A DNA stretch of 64,000 nt from Bradyrhizobium sp. AZCC 1693 (lineage in GTDB: Bacteria; Pseudomonadota; Alphaproteobacteria; Rhizobiales; Xanthobacteraceae), in assembly GCF_036924745.1 (NCBI RefSeq), contig NZ_JAZHSD010000001.1:6199001-6263000 (forward strand), written 5' to 3'. Positions within the stretch are counted from its first letter, which is position 1. The number at the start of each line of letters is the position of its first letter. Below are positions 20,652-29,799 of the stretch, one piece after another. The notes beneath the pieces are model-generated. The model was not told the origin of the DNA. It ran no database searches and saw only the letters and a program-made list of their open reading frames with translations. The translations under genes and the position numbers were made by a program.

Positions 20652-20772
20652 CTTTGGCCCTTCAGTATTCGCGCCCGAGCAAAAGCTAAAGATCGCAGTC
20701 GCGGCTCAATCATCTGCAAAGAAGATTCCGATTAGCCTGCCTGAGCGTTTCATCGCCAATTGCCGGTGTCCC

Positions 20773-21392
20773 TTGGCTGCCCAGACGAAATTAGTTCCTT
20801 CGGTATTAAAGACCATCGGACTTGCGGTGGGGCTGCTGCTGCTCGCTCTCGCATCGCCTTACCTTATACTGATCGGACACTTCATTGCTTGGGGTACCTA
20901 CTACACCTTCGTGCCGGTCCATTCGGCAAGCTACCGCGTTCCCGGGACTGATACGACTGTCAAACTAGAGCTGTGGTCGACGACCGGTGACGGCGATAGC
21001 GGGAGGTATTTGACGCTGACCTCGTCACGCGGCAGCGTCAAATATAATATGCCAGGCTTCGATTGGGCCCACCGGGCTCGCACGAGCCTCTATCTTGCAG
21101 GTGATGAAAATATCTTGCAGGTGATGAAAATCTCGCCGTGCTGGGGCCGGACGATGACATCCTCATCAGCAACGAGTTAAAGATTTCCCGCGCGTTCAGA
21201 GTCCCCTCCGTGGACTGGATTTATCTTGGCGCCTTCGATTTCGTTCCGCCGGCAGTTCAGGGGCACGACAGGGATTTGGGTTTCGTTCCTGCAGGCGGGC
21301 AAAACGAACAAAAAGAGTGCATTCCGACTTATCGCGACGAGCGTTATGATTTCGAGCCCCGAAACAGCGCGCGACAGAACCGCTGTCCTTGA
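20773..21392 (+). pseudogene. Membrane-anchored protein gene broken by a 20-bp tandem duplication
   Basis: The upstream frame encodes a membrane segment (IGLAVGLLLLALASPYLILIGHFIAW) and a beta-rich domain up to ARTSLYLAGDEN; it then reaches a stop at 21180. The continuation, LAVLGPDDDILISNELKISRAF to the stop at 21392, is in another frame. Removing one copy of the exact 20-bp direct repeat at 21091-21130 joins both frames without a gap, so the original product was about 200 aa. No ATG fits; TTG 20773 is a guess for the start. I do not recognise the family. GC content is lower than in neighbouring genes. Confidence 0.75.
21091..21130. repeat. Exact 20-bp tandem duplication causing a frameshift
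   Basis: The unit TATCTTGCAGGTGATGAAAA occurs twice, head to tail, at 21091-21110 and 21111-21130. Twenty is not a multiple of three, so the second copy shifts the reading frame of the gene that contains it. Confidence 0.95.
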
Positions 21393-21399
21393 ACGAGGT

Positions 21400-22317
21400 C
21401 TACTCCGCCGCCGCCTGGAACGGGCCGAGATCCCCGAGTGGCACCTGCGCCAGCGCTTCCGCCAGCGCGGCGAAATCGGCGGCCATTTGCGCAAAGCGGG
21501 GGCTGCGCTCGCGCCGCCGCTCATCCATATAGATCGCGCGGTTGAGCTCAAGCTGGACAGTGTGCAATCCGCTGGCCGGGTTGCCATAGTGCTCGGTGAT
21601 GAAGCCGCCGGCATAGGGCTTGTTGCGGCCGATCGAATAGCCGAGCCCGCTCATGATCTGCTCGACGACATCGGGCAGCAGGCTGGCGCAACTGGTGCCG
21701 TAGCGGTCGCCGATCACGATGTCGGGGCGCCGCGGCTCGTCGCGCGACACGCCCACCGACGGCATCGAATGGCAATCCACCAGGATCACGGTTCCGAACG
21801 CCTGATGGGCCTTGTTGATCAGCCGCCGCAGCGCCCGGTGATACGGCTTGTAGAGCGCCTCGATCCGCCCCAGCGCGTCGTCGACGGAAAGCCGCTCGCG
21901 ATAGATTTCCTGCCCGTCGCCGACCACGCGCGGGATGGTGCCGAGGCCGCCGGCAACCCGCATCGAGCGGGTGTTGGCAAAGCTCGGCAGGCGGCCGGTG
22001 AACATCCGCGGATCGAGCTCATAGGGCTCGCGGTTCACGTCGACATAGGAGCGGGGGAAATTGACCCGCACCGTCGGAAAGCCCCGTTCGCTCAGGTTTC
22101 CGATCAATTCGTCCATGAACGAATCCTCGGAGCGGCGCAGCGCGGCGAGGTCGATCCGGGAGGCGTTGAGAAATTCGAGCGGATAGACCGAGCCGGAATG
22201 GGGCGAGTTGAAGATGATCGGCGCCCGCCAATGCGCCGGCTCCACGATCTCGAACGGGGGCGACAGCTCGCCATCAAACTGGGTCATCGTCGGGCGCCGT
22301 CCCTTGAATTTCCGCAT
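21400..22317 (-). CDS. N-formylglutamate amidohydrolase family protein
   Basis: The protein is 305 aa (295 if ATG 22287 is the start; neither has a well-spaced Shine-Dalgarno). FGase-family motifs are present: FNSPHSGSVYP near residue 37, DELIGNL, VNFPRSYVDVNREPYELD, VDCHSMPS with the metal His, and GGFITEHYGNP. The founding enzymes (HutG) hydrolyse N-formylglutamate at the end of histidine degradation. No other hut gene is nearby, so the substrate is inferred only. It is convergent with the broken gene at 20773-21392. Confidence 0.88.
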   Translation of the reverse strand: MRKFKGRRPTMTQFDGELSPPFEIVEPAHWRAPIIFNSPHSGSVYPLEFLNASRIDLAALRRSEDSFMDELIGNLSERGFPTVRVNFPRSYVDVNREPYELDPRMFTGRLPSFANTRSMRVAGGLGTIPRVVGDGQEIYRERLSVDDALGRIEALYKPYHRALRRLINKAHQAFGTVILVDCHSMPSVGVSRDEPRRPDIVIGDRYGTSCASLLPDVVEQIMSGLGYSIGRNKPYAGGFITEHYGNPASGLHTVQLELNRAIYMDERRRERSPRFAQMAADFAALAEALAQVPLGDLGPFQAAAE

Positions 22318-22608
22318 TCCCTTCGGGCCGATCGATCACGCGACCGATTCCGCCTAAGGGCAGGGCTTTGTAAGGATGTATTGTCCGTAATCGTAATCAT
22401 TCTGCCAAGCGAAAAAAGCCGCCGAACTACCGGAAGGTATCGCAAACGCCCGAAAAGCGCCGCCTTGATCGATCTTGGTACATTCCGCTACGGAAAATAG
22501 CGCCGCCTGCCAATCGCCAAGACGCCGTTACCTTTTAACTGAAATTTACCCTCTGTCGGGCTTAGTGGGCGGAATGATCCTCCAAGCCGGAAGCGACGAC
22601 CGACCGCC

Positions 22609-22968
22609 ATGCACAAGATCCTGCTCGCCGAAGACGACAACGACATGCGCCGCTTCTTGGTCAAGGCGCTGGAAAACGCCGGGTTTCAGGTCTCGCCGCA
22701 CGACAACGGCATGTCGGCCTATCAGCGGCTGCGCGAGGAGCCGTTCGAGATGCTGCTCACCGATATCGTGATGCCCGAAATGGACGGCATCGAGCTGGCG
22801 CGCCGCGCCTCGGAACTCGACCCCGACATCAAGATCATGTTCATCACCGGTTTTGCCGCCGTCGCCCTGAATTCCGATTCGGATGCGCCCAAGAACGCCA
22901 AGGTGCTGGCCAAGCCGGTTCACCTCCGCGAACTGGTCAGCGAAGTGAACAAGATGCTGGCGGCCTGA
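22609..22968 (+). CDS. cpdR: Single-domain response regulator CpdR
   Basis: This 119-aa stand-alone receiver domain has acidic pocket Asp9/Asp10 (LLAEDDNDMRRFL), phosphoacceptor Asp52 (LLTDIVMPEMDG), Thr in MFITGF and the conserved Lys in LAKPVH. There is no output domain. The sequence and length match CpdR, which in Caulobacter and rhizobia acts when unphosphorylated as a ClpXP adaptor that starts degradation of cell-cycle proteins and is switched off by the CckA-ChpT phosphorelay. It is monocistronic. The 290-base upstream gap shows no site that I can name with confidence. Confidence 0.88.
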   Translation: MHKILLAEDDNDMRRFLVKALENAGFQVSPHDNGMSAYQRLREEPFEMLLTDIVMPEMDGIELARRASELDPDIKIMFITGFAAVALNSDSDAPKNAKVLAKPVHLRELVSEVNKMLAA

Positions 22969-23104
22969 TTCGGCCTCGATTTCGCGCTGAATCACGTCAG
23001 AAATTACTGCCAAGCGTCCTTGCGGGGGCGCTTTGGAGCCGATATACGGACCCCACCCGATACGAATAAGGCTGGAGCGGGATGATTTGGTCATCCCATT
23101 TCCA

Positions 23105-23179
23105 GGGCGCGTAGCTCAGCGGGAGAGCACTACCTTGACATGGTAGGGGTCACAGGTTCGATCCCTGTCGCGCCCACCA
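23105..23179 (+). tRNA. tRNA-Val(GAC)
   Basis: A full cloverleaf is present: acceptor GGGCGCG/CGCGCCC, D arm GCTC...GAGC, anticodon stem CTACC/GGTAG with loop TTGACAT giving anticodon GAC, T arm ACAGG-TTCGATC-CCTGT, and encoded CCA at 23177-23179. It is followed directly by a repeat-rich stretch. Confidence 0.95.
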
Positions 23180-23315
23180 GCCTTCGCTTGCTTCGCAAGC
23201 TACGGCTCGGCAAGCCAAACCGAACTCTATCGTAGCGAAGCAAGCGAAGGCTGCCGCGGCGCAGCCCGAAGGGCGAAGCCGGGCTGCTCAATCGCAAGCT
23301 ACGGCTCGGCAAGCC
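23180..23315. repeat. tRNA-proximal inverted and direct repeats
   Basis: A perfect 17-bp inverted repeat, GCCTTCGCTTGCTTCGC at 23180-23196 with its complement at 23235-23251, begins right after the tRNA CCA end. The sequence TCGCAAGCTACGGCTCGGCA and its continuation is repeated directly (about 23194-23217 and 23290-23313). Such clusters near tRNA genes occur in this family of genomes and may act as processing or termination structures. Confidence 0.8.
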
Positions 23316-23346
23316 ACGACAACTCAGCCAATACGATCGCAAAACC

Positions 23347-25113
23347 TCACACCGGTAGCCCGGCCTTGATTAGTCCGGTCTCATGGCGCTGGCGATCGAC
23401 ATCGTGCTTGTAGTGTTGCGTGGCGAGATAGCTCGTCACGGAGAAAGTCGGCTCGAGCTTCACCACTTCGGCGGCATGGGCCGCGGCGGCGACGGCGTCG
23501 CCCATTTGCGCGAAGATGGCGGCGAGAAAGGCATGATGCGTGAAGTCGGGCCGCGTGATCCGCGCGAAGGCCTCGGCGGCATCGGCGTATTTCTCGGCGC
23601 AGTAGAGGGCGCGGCCGAGGTGGTTCCAAAAACGCTCGGGATGATACGGGTTAAGGCGCATCGCCTTTCTGATCCAGTCGATGCCTTCCTCGGGCCGGCC
23701 CAGCCAGGTCAGAAACTCGCCTTGCTGTACCACCACAAGGTCGTAATTGGGATTGAGGGCCAGCGCACGCTCCTGGTGATATGCGGCGCTGTCGTGATCG
23801 TCGCGGGTCAGGTTCACCGCGGCCAGGATGCGGTGCACGTCGCTGTCGTTATCGTCGAGCGCCAGCGCAAGCTGCAACTCGGCAGCCACCTGTTGGAAGG
23901 TGGCGTCGCGATCCGCGCACCAGCCATAGACCCATGTCTGACCCAGCACGCACGCCTTCCAGGCATGGGCATGCGCATAATCCGGATCGAGCGCGATGGC
24001 GCGGTCGAGCAGGGCCTGCGCCTCGGCGTTGGCGTCTCGCTGGGAGCGGTGGTGCAGCACTTTGGCGGCGAGCACGTACTCATAGGCCGCCATGTTGTCG
24101 GTTCGCTTGCGCTTCACGCGCTCATGCGTGGCTGCCTCGACGCGGCCGGGGAGGGTGGCAACGATCGCGCCGGTCACTTCGTCCTGAATGGCGAAGATGT
24201 CCTCGAGTTTGCGGTCATAGCGTTCCGCCCACACGTGCCGGTCGGTTTGTGCGTCGATCAGCTGCACGGTGACGCGGACGCGATCGCCGACCTTGCGCAC
24301 GCTTCCCTCGAGCACGTATTCGACGTCGAGCTCGCGGGCAATTTCCTGCACCTTCACCGCCTTGCCCTTGTGTACGAAGGTCGAGTTGCGCGAGATGACG
24401 AGAAGATCGCGGAAGCGTGACAGCTCGGTGATGATGTCCTCGGTGAGGCCGTCGGCAAAGAACTCCTGCTCGGGATCGCCGCTCATGTTGACCAGCGGCA
24501 GCACCGCGATGGACGGCTTCCTGGTCGTGATTGTCGCCGCCGCGCCGTCCTTGCCGCTCATCGGCGTCTCGGCTGCTTCCGGCTCGAAGCGCACCCGAAA
24601 AACGTGGATCGGGCGGGTGATGTTCTTGACGTTCTGGTTGCCGAGATCCTCGAAGGCAATGTCGTCGAGCCGGTCGCCGACCTGGTCGCGCACGGCGGCC
24701 GAGACGCAAATGCCGCCGGGATCGGCGAGCACTTCGAGACGCGCGGCGACGTTGACGCCATCGCCGAAAATATCGTTCTCCTCGATGATGATATCGCCCA
24801 GATTGATGCCGATGCGGAACTGGATCCACCGCGCCGGCGACACATCGGCATTGCGCCGCGCCATCCGCCGCTGCACCTCGGCCGCGCACGACACCGCGTC
24901 AACGACGCTGTGGAACTCCACCAGCATGCCGTCGCCGGTGGTCTTGATGATGCGGCCCCGGTTCTTGGCAATCGAGGGGTCAATGAGCTCAAGCCGGTGG
25001 GTCTTGAGGCGGGCAAGCGTCCCCGCCTCGTCGACCTCCATCAGCCGGCTATAGCCGACCATGTCGGCGGCAAGGACCGCAGCGAGCCTTCGCTCGGGTC
25101 CGGGCGCTTCCAT
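23347..25113 (-). CDS. Class III adenylate/guanylate cyclase with TolB-like and TPR domains
   Basis: The protein has 588 aa. The start at 25113 (MEAPGPERRLAAVLAADMVGYSRLM) has GAGG six bases before it; the extension to 25161 is unsupported. The cyclase domain (1-175) has metal Asp in AADMVGYS, KTTGDGMLVEF, and FGDGVNVAARLE. A TolB-like domain follows (about 200-330: IAVLPLVNMSGDPEQEFFADGLTEDI), then TPR repeats (ALLDRAIALDPDYAHAHAWKA; ERALALNPNYDLVVVQQGEFL). It has the same plan as the gene at 11554-13365 but clearly different sequence, so it is an old paralogue. It probably acts in the cytosol. Confidence 0.9.
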   Translation of the reverse strand: MEAPGPERRLAAVLAADMVGYSRLMEVDEAGTLARLKTHRLELIDPSIAKNRGRIIKTTGDGMLVEFHSVVDAVSCAAEVQRRMARRNADVSPARWIQFRIGINLGDIIIEENDIFGDGVNVAARLEVLADPGGICVSAAVRDQVGDRLDDIAFEDLGNQNVKNITRPIHVFRVRFEPEAAETPMSGKDGAAATITTRKPSIAVLPLVNMSGDPEQEFFADGLTEDIITELSRFRDLLVISRNSTFVHKGKAVKVQEIARELDVEYVLEGSVRKVGDRVRVTVQLIDAQTDRHVWAERYDRKLEDIFAIQDEVTGAIVATLPGRVEAATHERVKRKRTDNMAAYEYVLAAKVLHHRSQRDANAEAQALLDRAIALDPDYAHAHAWKACVLGQTWVYGWCADRDATFQQVAAELQLALALDDNDSDVHRILAAVNLTRDDHDSAAYHQERALALNPNYDLVVVQQGEFLTWLGRPEEGIDWIRKAMRLNPYHPERFWNHLGRALYCAEKYADAAEAFARITRPDFTHHAFLAAIFAQMGDAVAAAAHAAEVVKLEPTFSVTSYLATQHYKHDVDRQRHETGLIKAGLPV

Positions 25114-25225
25114 TTTCCGCCTCGCTGAGCGGCAGTCTAGCAGATTTGACGCATGGGCCAAGGATGCATCCGGGGTTATGGCAGCTGCAGTTCAACCTCA
25201 AGCATTAGGAAGACAGGTCCTGCAA

Positions 25226-27367
25226 TTACACCGGATCTGGCAGCGCGAGCAGAGCGGCGAGAACCGCAGGCGACTTGAGCACCGCGAACTTCTCTCGCGC
25301 GCTGAGAAAGCCCGCGGCCTCCTCGAAGGTTTCAGCATCTTCGATTTTTGCACGTGCAATCGCGAGATGCGGATCGACCTCACCGCGCTTTCGTAGCCGT
25401 TGTTCGGAAAGATTGTTGAGATGCGCTTCGCGCAGCGCGGCATCGCGGCGCAACTCGTGCAGCGGACAGTCGAGCGGCGAATGCGGCGCGCTGCCCAGCT
25501 CATTGGCCCTTGTCAGTACCGGTGGCGGCGCGGTCTGCTCCGGGGTTTTGAACAGTCCGGGCCTGCGGTTCGGGCCCGACGATGACGACAAGATTGCGAT
25601 CGGAATGGAAAGCAGCAGGCCGAGAATCACCGGCGTCATCCAGAGCAGCAAGGGCAGCGAGACGGCATAGGCGGCCACCGCCATGGCGATCCCGACCAAT
25701 GTCGGCACCGCATAGGTGTTGACCGTGTCACGGTGCGAGACTGCGCCGTCGTCGCGGCGCTGAACCTGCCATCCGGCGTCGCGCCCGAACAGGATTTCGC
25801 CGACGGCGGACGACTGGAAGATCATCATGACAGGCGCGGTCAGGCCCGAAAGAACCGTCTCGGCGATGATGCCCGCGAACACAACGAGGCCGCCGCCGAA
25901 CTTCCTTCGCGCGTCGCTATTTCCAAGCAGCACGGCGAAGGCCAGCAGCTTCGGCGCGATCAGCATACCCATCGTGCCTGCGAACACCCAGGCCGCCAGG
26001 ACCGGATCCTGTGCCGGCCAGGTCGGAAATAGCGAATATCCCTTCGGGAAATATTCGGGTCGGACGAACTGCGCCTGCAGCGAAACCAGCACGCCGAACA
26101 CGAGAAAAATCAGCCAGAGCGGCGCGGTGAGATACGATCCGATTCCCGTCAGCAGATGAAGCCGCGACACCCAGTGAAAGCCGCGGGTCAGCAGCAGCGC
26201 CAGATGCTGCAGATTCCCTTGGCACCAGCGCCGGTCACGGGCGGCGAAATCCGATAGCGTGGGCGGAGATTCCTCGTAACTGCCACGAAGCGTCGGCGCC
26301 ATGTGGATCGCCCAGCCGCCGCGCCGCATCAATGCCGCCTCGATGAAGTCGTGGCTCATAATGTGTCCGCCGAACGGCTTGCGTCCCCTGAGTTCGGGCA
26401 GCCCGGCATATTGCGCAAAGGCGCGGACGCGAATGATGGCGTTATGGCCCCAGTAATTGCCTTCGGAGCCGTGCCACCACGCGATCCCCGCCGCCAGCAT
26501 CGGGCCGTATAATCGCCCGGCGAATTGCTGCCAGCGCGCGAACAGCGATCTCGCATTGACGATGACAGGCAGCGTCTGAATCAGCGCATCCTTCGGATGC
26601 GCCTCCATGGCGGCAACGAGGCGAATGATGCTGTCGCCGGTCATCAGACTGTCGGCGTCCAGGATCAGCATGCTCTCATAGTTGGCGCCGAAACGCCTGA
26701 CCCATTCCTCGATATTGCCCGACTTGCGCGCGATGTTCTCAGGACGGTGGCGATAGAAGATCGCGGCGGCGCTGCCGACGTCCTGTCGCAGCTTCAGAAA
26801 GCATTTTTCCTCGGCGATCCAGGTCGCGGGATCGGTGGTGTCGCTCAGCACGAACCAGTCGAACCGCGCGCCGTGTCCGGTTTCTTCGACCGATTCATAA
26901 ATCGCGCGCAATCTCGCCAGCACGCGATAGGGATCCTCATTGTAGGTCGGCAGCAGCATCGCGGTGCGGCTATGGATTTCGGGTAGGGGAGCGCCGGCGT
27001 CGATGCCGAGCTCATCCTTTTTCCTGGTCATCAGCACGAAGAAGCCGGCAAGCGCCGACATGAAGGAGAAGGCGATCCATGCAAACAGCAGGACGAACAA
27101 CACCAGGATGAGCGACTCCAGGACCGTGACACCGCCGACCTGAAGCACCCGGTACATCTCATAACAGCCCGCCACGGTCAGGATCGCAGTGCCGGTCAGG
27201 ACGAAGCCGCGCCGGAACCACAGCGGCGCAAAGCGGGGTGAGGGCGGCGGCTCGAACCGCCGCAACGCCTGCACCGCCATATCTGTCGGCGATTCCGGGG
27301 GTAGGAAATCGTTCAGCGGGATATCGCCTGGTCCGGCCGCTCCGCCGGCTTTCGCTAAGGTATCCAT
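25226..27367 (-). CDS. opgH: Glucans biosynthesis glucosyltransferase H
   Basis: This 713-aa inner membrane GT2 enzyme makes the linear beta-glucan backbone of osmoregulated periplasmic glucans from UDP-glucose. Two membrane segments (about 50-115) precede the cytoplasmic catalytic domain, which has PTYNEDP, LSDTTDP, the DxD motif LILDADS and the RDRRWCQGN (QxxRW-type) motif. Several further segments follow (about 395-610). The gene overlaps the end of opgG by 13 bases, so translation is probably coupled. The length is shorter than the E. coli enzyme (about 850 aa), mainly at the N-terminus. Confidence 0.93.
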   Translation of the reverse strand: MDTLAKAGGAAGPGDIPLNDFLPPESPTDMAVQALRRFEPPPSPRFAPLWFRRGFVLTGTAILTVAGCYEMYRVLQVGGVTVLESLILVLFVLLFAWIAFSFMSALAGFFVLMTRKKDELGIDAGAPLPEIHSRTAMLLPTYNEDPYRVLARLRAIYESVEETGHGARFDWFVLSDTTDPATWIAEEKCFLKLRQDVGSAAAIFYRHRPENIARKSGNIEEWVRRFGANYESMLILDADSLMTGDSIIRLVAAMEAHPKDALIQTLPVIVNARSLFARWQQFAGRLYGPMLAAGIAWWHGSEGNYWGHNAIIRVRAFAQYAGLPELRGRKPFGGHIMSHDFIEAALMRRGGWAIHMAPTLRGSYEESPPTLSDFAARDRRWCQGNLQHLALLLTRGFHWVSRLHLLTGIGSYLTAPLWLIFLVFGVLVSLQAQFVRPEYFPKGYSLFPTWPAQDPVLAAWVFAGTMGMLIAPKLLAFAVLLGNSDARRKFGGGLVVFAGIIAETVLSGLTAPVMMIFQSSAVGEILFGRDAGWQVQRRDDGAVSHRDTVNTYAVPTLVGIAMAVAAYAVSLPLLLWMTPVILGLLLSIPIAILSSSSGPNRRPGLFKTPEQTAPPPVLTRANELGSAPHSPLDCPLHELRRDAALREAHLNNLSEQRLRKRGEVDPHLAIARAKIEDAETFEEAAGFLSAREKFAVLKSPAVLAALLALPDPV

Positions 27368-28863
27368 CGATAGACCCAGACCTCCGATACCGCCTCGTTG
27401 TCCTGCATGAGCGATGCGCGGATTTCGACGGGGGTCTTTTCCTTCAAAAGCTCGAAGCTCAATCGCCAGCCGCCGGTCGCCGGATTTTGCTGGGTGACAA
27501 TGTTCTGGATTTTTGCCTTCTCGGCCGTCACGACGCCGCGCAGGATTTTCGGATCAACCGATTTCAGCCGCTCGCCGGTCACGTCGAGTACGAAGATCGT
27601 TGCGTTGTCGCCTCTTGCGCCGATGCCGGTTCGGGAAAATCGCGCGAGCGAAGCGGGCTTCGGCGTATCCGGTCCCCAGTGCAAACGATAGGTGTAGGTG
27701 TGCTCGCCCTTGGCGGCCAAGGCGGCCTTGGGAAGCCAGAACGAGGCAATGTTGTCGTGAATCTCTTCCTTGGTGGGGATTTCGAGCAGCTTCACCGCGC
27801 CTTCGCCCCAATCGCCGATCGGCTCCGCCCACAGGCTCGGCCGGCGCTCGAAATTCGATTCCAGGTCCTGGTACGCGGCAAAATCCTTCTGACGCTGCAT
27901 CAGCCCGAAGCCCCGCGGGTTGAGATCGGCAAACGAAGAGACTTGCAAATCCCTCGGATTATGCAGCGGCCGCCACAGCTCCTCTCCGCGGCCGTTGAAG
28001 ACGGCAAGGCCATCCGAGTCGTGGACTGCTGGACGGAAGTCCTCGACGTCCTTGCGGTCGTTCGGTCCGAAGAAGAACATGCTGGTCATCGGTGCGAGGC
28101 CGGCATGATCCAGATCCACGCGCGGATAGATCGCCATTTCAACATCGAACACGGTGGTCTCGCCGGGCCGGATGGTGAAACGATAGGCCGCGGCGGCGCT
28201 CTCGCTGTCGAGCAGCGCGTGCACGACGATGGAATTGGCGCCCGCTGCCGGCTTTTCAATCCAGAACGTCTTGAAGAACGGGAATTCTTCGCCCTTGGCT
28301 TCGCCGGTGTTGATCGACAGGCCGCGCGCCGAAAGGCCGTATAATTGGCCCTTGGCCACTGCGCGGAAATAGCTTGCACCGAGAAAGACGCAGACCTCGT
28401 CATAATAGTCGGGCTTGTTGATCGGCGCATGCAGCCGGAAGCCGGCAAAGCCGAGATCCACCGCGGGGCCGGGCGGCGTGAGCTCGCCGAATGAAAACAG
28501 GTCGGGCTGGTAGGCGACGATCGACGCCTGGCCATTCTTCACTTCGAAGATGTCGACCCGGTTCTTGTAGAAGAACCCGCGATGGAAGAACTGCGCCTCG
28601 AAGGGAAGTTTTTCGCCACGCCAGAGCGCGCGCTCGGGCAAGAACCGGATCGCCCGATAATGGTCGTAGTCGATGTTAGCGAGATTGTCGGGCAGTTTCT
28701 CGCTCGGAGCCTTGTATGTCTTGCTTGCGAGATCGCGGGCCATTTGCCGGACGATGGATCGATCGAACGGCGCCGGCTGGGCGTGGGCGGTGGATAGAAG
28801 CCCGGGCGCTACTCCGGTTACCAACGGCAACGCGGAAGCAGCGAGGAAATCCCTGCGATTCAC
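27355..28863 (-). CDS. opgG: Periplasmic glucan biosynthesis protein, Tat-exported
   Basis: This 502-aa MdoG/OpgG-family protein acts in the periplasm on the glucan chain made by OpgH. The N-terminus MNRRDFLAASALPLVTGVAPG is a twin-arginine signal, as in OpgD, so opgD is the alternative name. Family motifs include YRAIRFLPERALWRGEKLPFEAQFFHRGFFYK, GFRLHAPINKPDYYDE and FFFGPNDRKDVEDFRPAVHDSDGL. It is the first gene of a two-gene operon with opgH. Confidence 0.92.
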   Translation of the reverse strand: MNRRDFLAASALPLVTGVAPGLLSTAHAQPAPFDRSIVRQMARDLASKTYKAPSEKLPDNLANIDYDHYRAIRFLPERALWRGEKLPFEAQFFHRGFFYKNRVDIFEVKNGQASIVAYQPDLFSFGELTPPGPAVDLGFAGFRLHAPINKPDYYDEVCVFLGASYFRAVAKGQLYGLSARGLSINTGEAKGEEFPFFKTFWIEKPAAGANSIVVHALLDSESAAAAYRFTIRPGETTVFDVEMAIYPRVDLDHAGLAPMTSMFFFGPNDRKDVEDFRPAVHDSDGLAVFNGRGEELWRPLHNPRDLQVSSFADLNPRGFGLMQRQKDFAAYQDLESNFERRPSLWAEPIGDWGEGAVKLLEIPTKEEIHDNIASFWLPKAALAAKGEHTYTYRLHWGPDTPKPASLARFSRTGIGARGDNATIFVLDVTGERLKSVDPKILRGVVTAEKAKIQNIVTQQNPATGGWRLSFELLKEKTPVEIRASLMQDNEAVSEVWVYRWIP

Positions 28864-28985
28864 GAAACAACCTCGCGGTTACTGACAACGACCCTCCGGC
28901 AACGCAGTGCACGCGCGGCAGTTCCTCACTTCGGAACTGAGTTGCCGTTTTTACCCGATTGCCTAAAATCCCGTCACGGGCCGGG

Positions 28986-29456
28986 TTACCCTCGCAGCGT
29001 GTGGCTTATCCGCGTAACCACGCTGTCCCATTGGCGCTTTTCCGTGGCGGGATAGTTGATCAGCACGCAGTTCATGGTGCCGTTGCCGCGGTTGCAGCGG
29101 TTGTACCAGATCCGGTACTTGCGAATGCTGGATACGACAAAGAAATCAGACGTGATCCGCTTGTAGATGATGTCGGCAGGCGGGCGCTGCTTGGTCAGGA
29201 ACGTGGCGGGCGAATCGTTCCCGGGATTGGGAACGGATTGCACCGTCAGGTCGGCGCGGCGGTCTTCGGTGAAAAACCGTCGCCCGGTTCCGCCCTCCGG
29301 CGCTCCAGCATCGCTGCTGAAGATCGAGACCGGCATGTCGATGCTGGTGCCGGTGCTCGGGATTACGTATCGCCGCCACTCGGTGTCGCCGGCAAAGGCG
29401 AGCGGCGGAAGGACGACCAGCAGGACGAGAGCAGCAGACAAGCGCGGCGCACGCAT
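28986..29456 (-). CDS. Small secreted protein of unknown function
   Basis: This 156-aa protein has a signal peptide MRAPRLSAALVLLVVLPPLAFA. The mature domain starts DTEWRRYVIPSTGTSIDMPVSIF and ends YPATEKRQWDSVVTRISHTLRG, with two cysteines (RCNRGNGTMNC) that could form a disulfide. This WRRY-P...G-DMP pattern recurs in short exported rhizobial proteins of unknown role. It is monocistronic and downstream of opgGH on the same strand. Confidence 0.7.
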   Translation of the reverse strand: MRAPRLSAALVLLVVLPPLAFAGDTEWRRYVIPSTGTSIDMPVSIFSSDAGAPEGGTGRRFFTEDRRADLTVQSVPNPGNDSPATFLTKQRPPADIIYKRITSDFFVVSSIRKYRIWYNRCNRGNGTMNCVLINYPATEKRQWDSVVTRISHTLRG

Positions 29457-29522
29457 TGAACGATCTCCGGTTCGATTCGAGACAATCGAATCGAACGACG
29501 TTCGTTCCAGCTCGAGATATTT

Positions 29523-29751
29523 CTAGGGCGCAGCCTCTCCCGCGATGTGCTTCCCCGCGATATACCCGAATGTCAGCGCAGGGCCGAGCGTGATGCCGGC
29601 GCCGGGATAGTTGCCGCCCATGATGCTCGCCATGTCGTTGCCGGCCGCATAAAGGCCTGCAATCGGCTGGCCGTGTTGGTCCAGCGCACGCGCATGCTCG
29701 TCGGTTTTGATGCCGGCGTAGGTGCCGAGATCGCCGATCACCATCTTGACG
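29523..29751 (-). pseudogene. 3' fragment of the FAD-dependent dehydrogenase gene
   Basis: These 229 bases encode KMVIGDLGTYAGIKTDEHARA to GKHIAGEAAP, nearly identical to the last 75 residues of the intact gene at 32046-33776, with a stop at the same place. The DNA matches too, including an identical stretch of over 80 bases, but there are several silent changes and a different tail. Homology stops abruptly at about 29751. It is the remnant left on the far side of the KAP insertion. Confidence 0.85.
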
Positions 29752-29799
29752 AGCATAGAAGGAGACGTGCAGGTTAAAGGCGATCTAAGGAGCCTTTGG

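Noticed and set aside
20503..20655. N-terminal part of a 225-codon frame over the sRNA
   Set aside because: The frame crosses a promoter, the MmgR-like RNA and its terminator. The protein-like sequence begins only after the terminator.
23105..23315. tRNA-Val as the attachment site of a genomic island
   Set aside because: No second copy of the tRNA 3' end and no integrase were seen within the window, and the following genes look like core genes.
29523..29756. Stand-alone 77-aa protein
   Set aside because: It is the duplicated C-terminus of the neighbouring flavoprotein with no promoter or FAD-binding N-terminus, so it is listed as a gene fragment.
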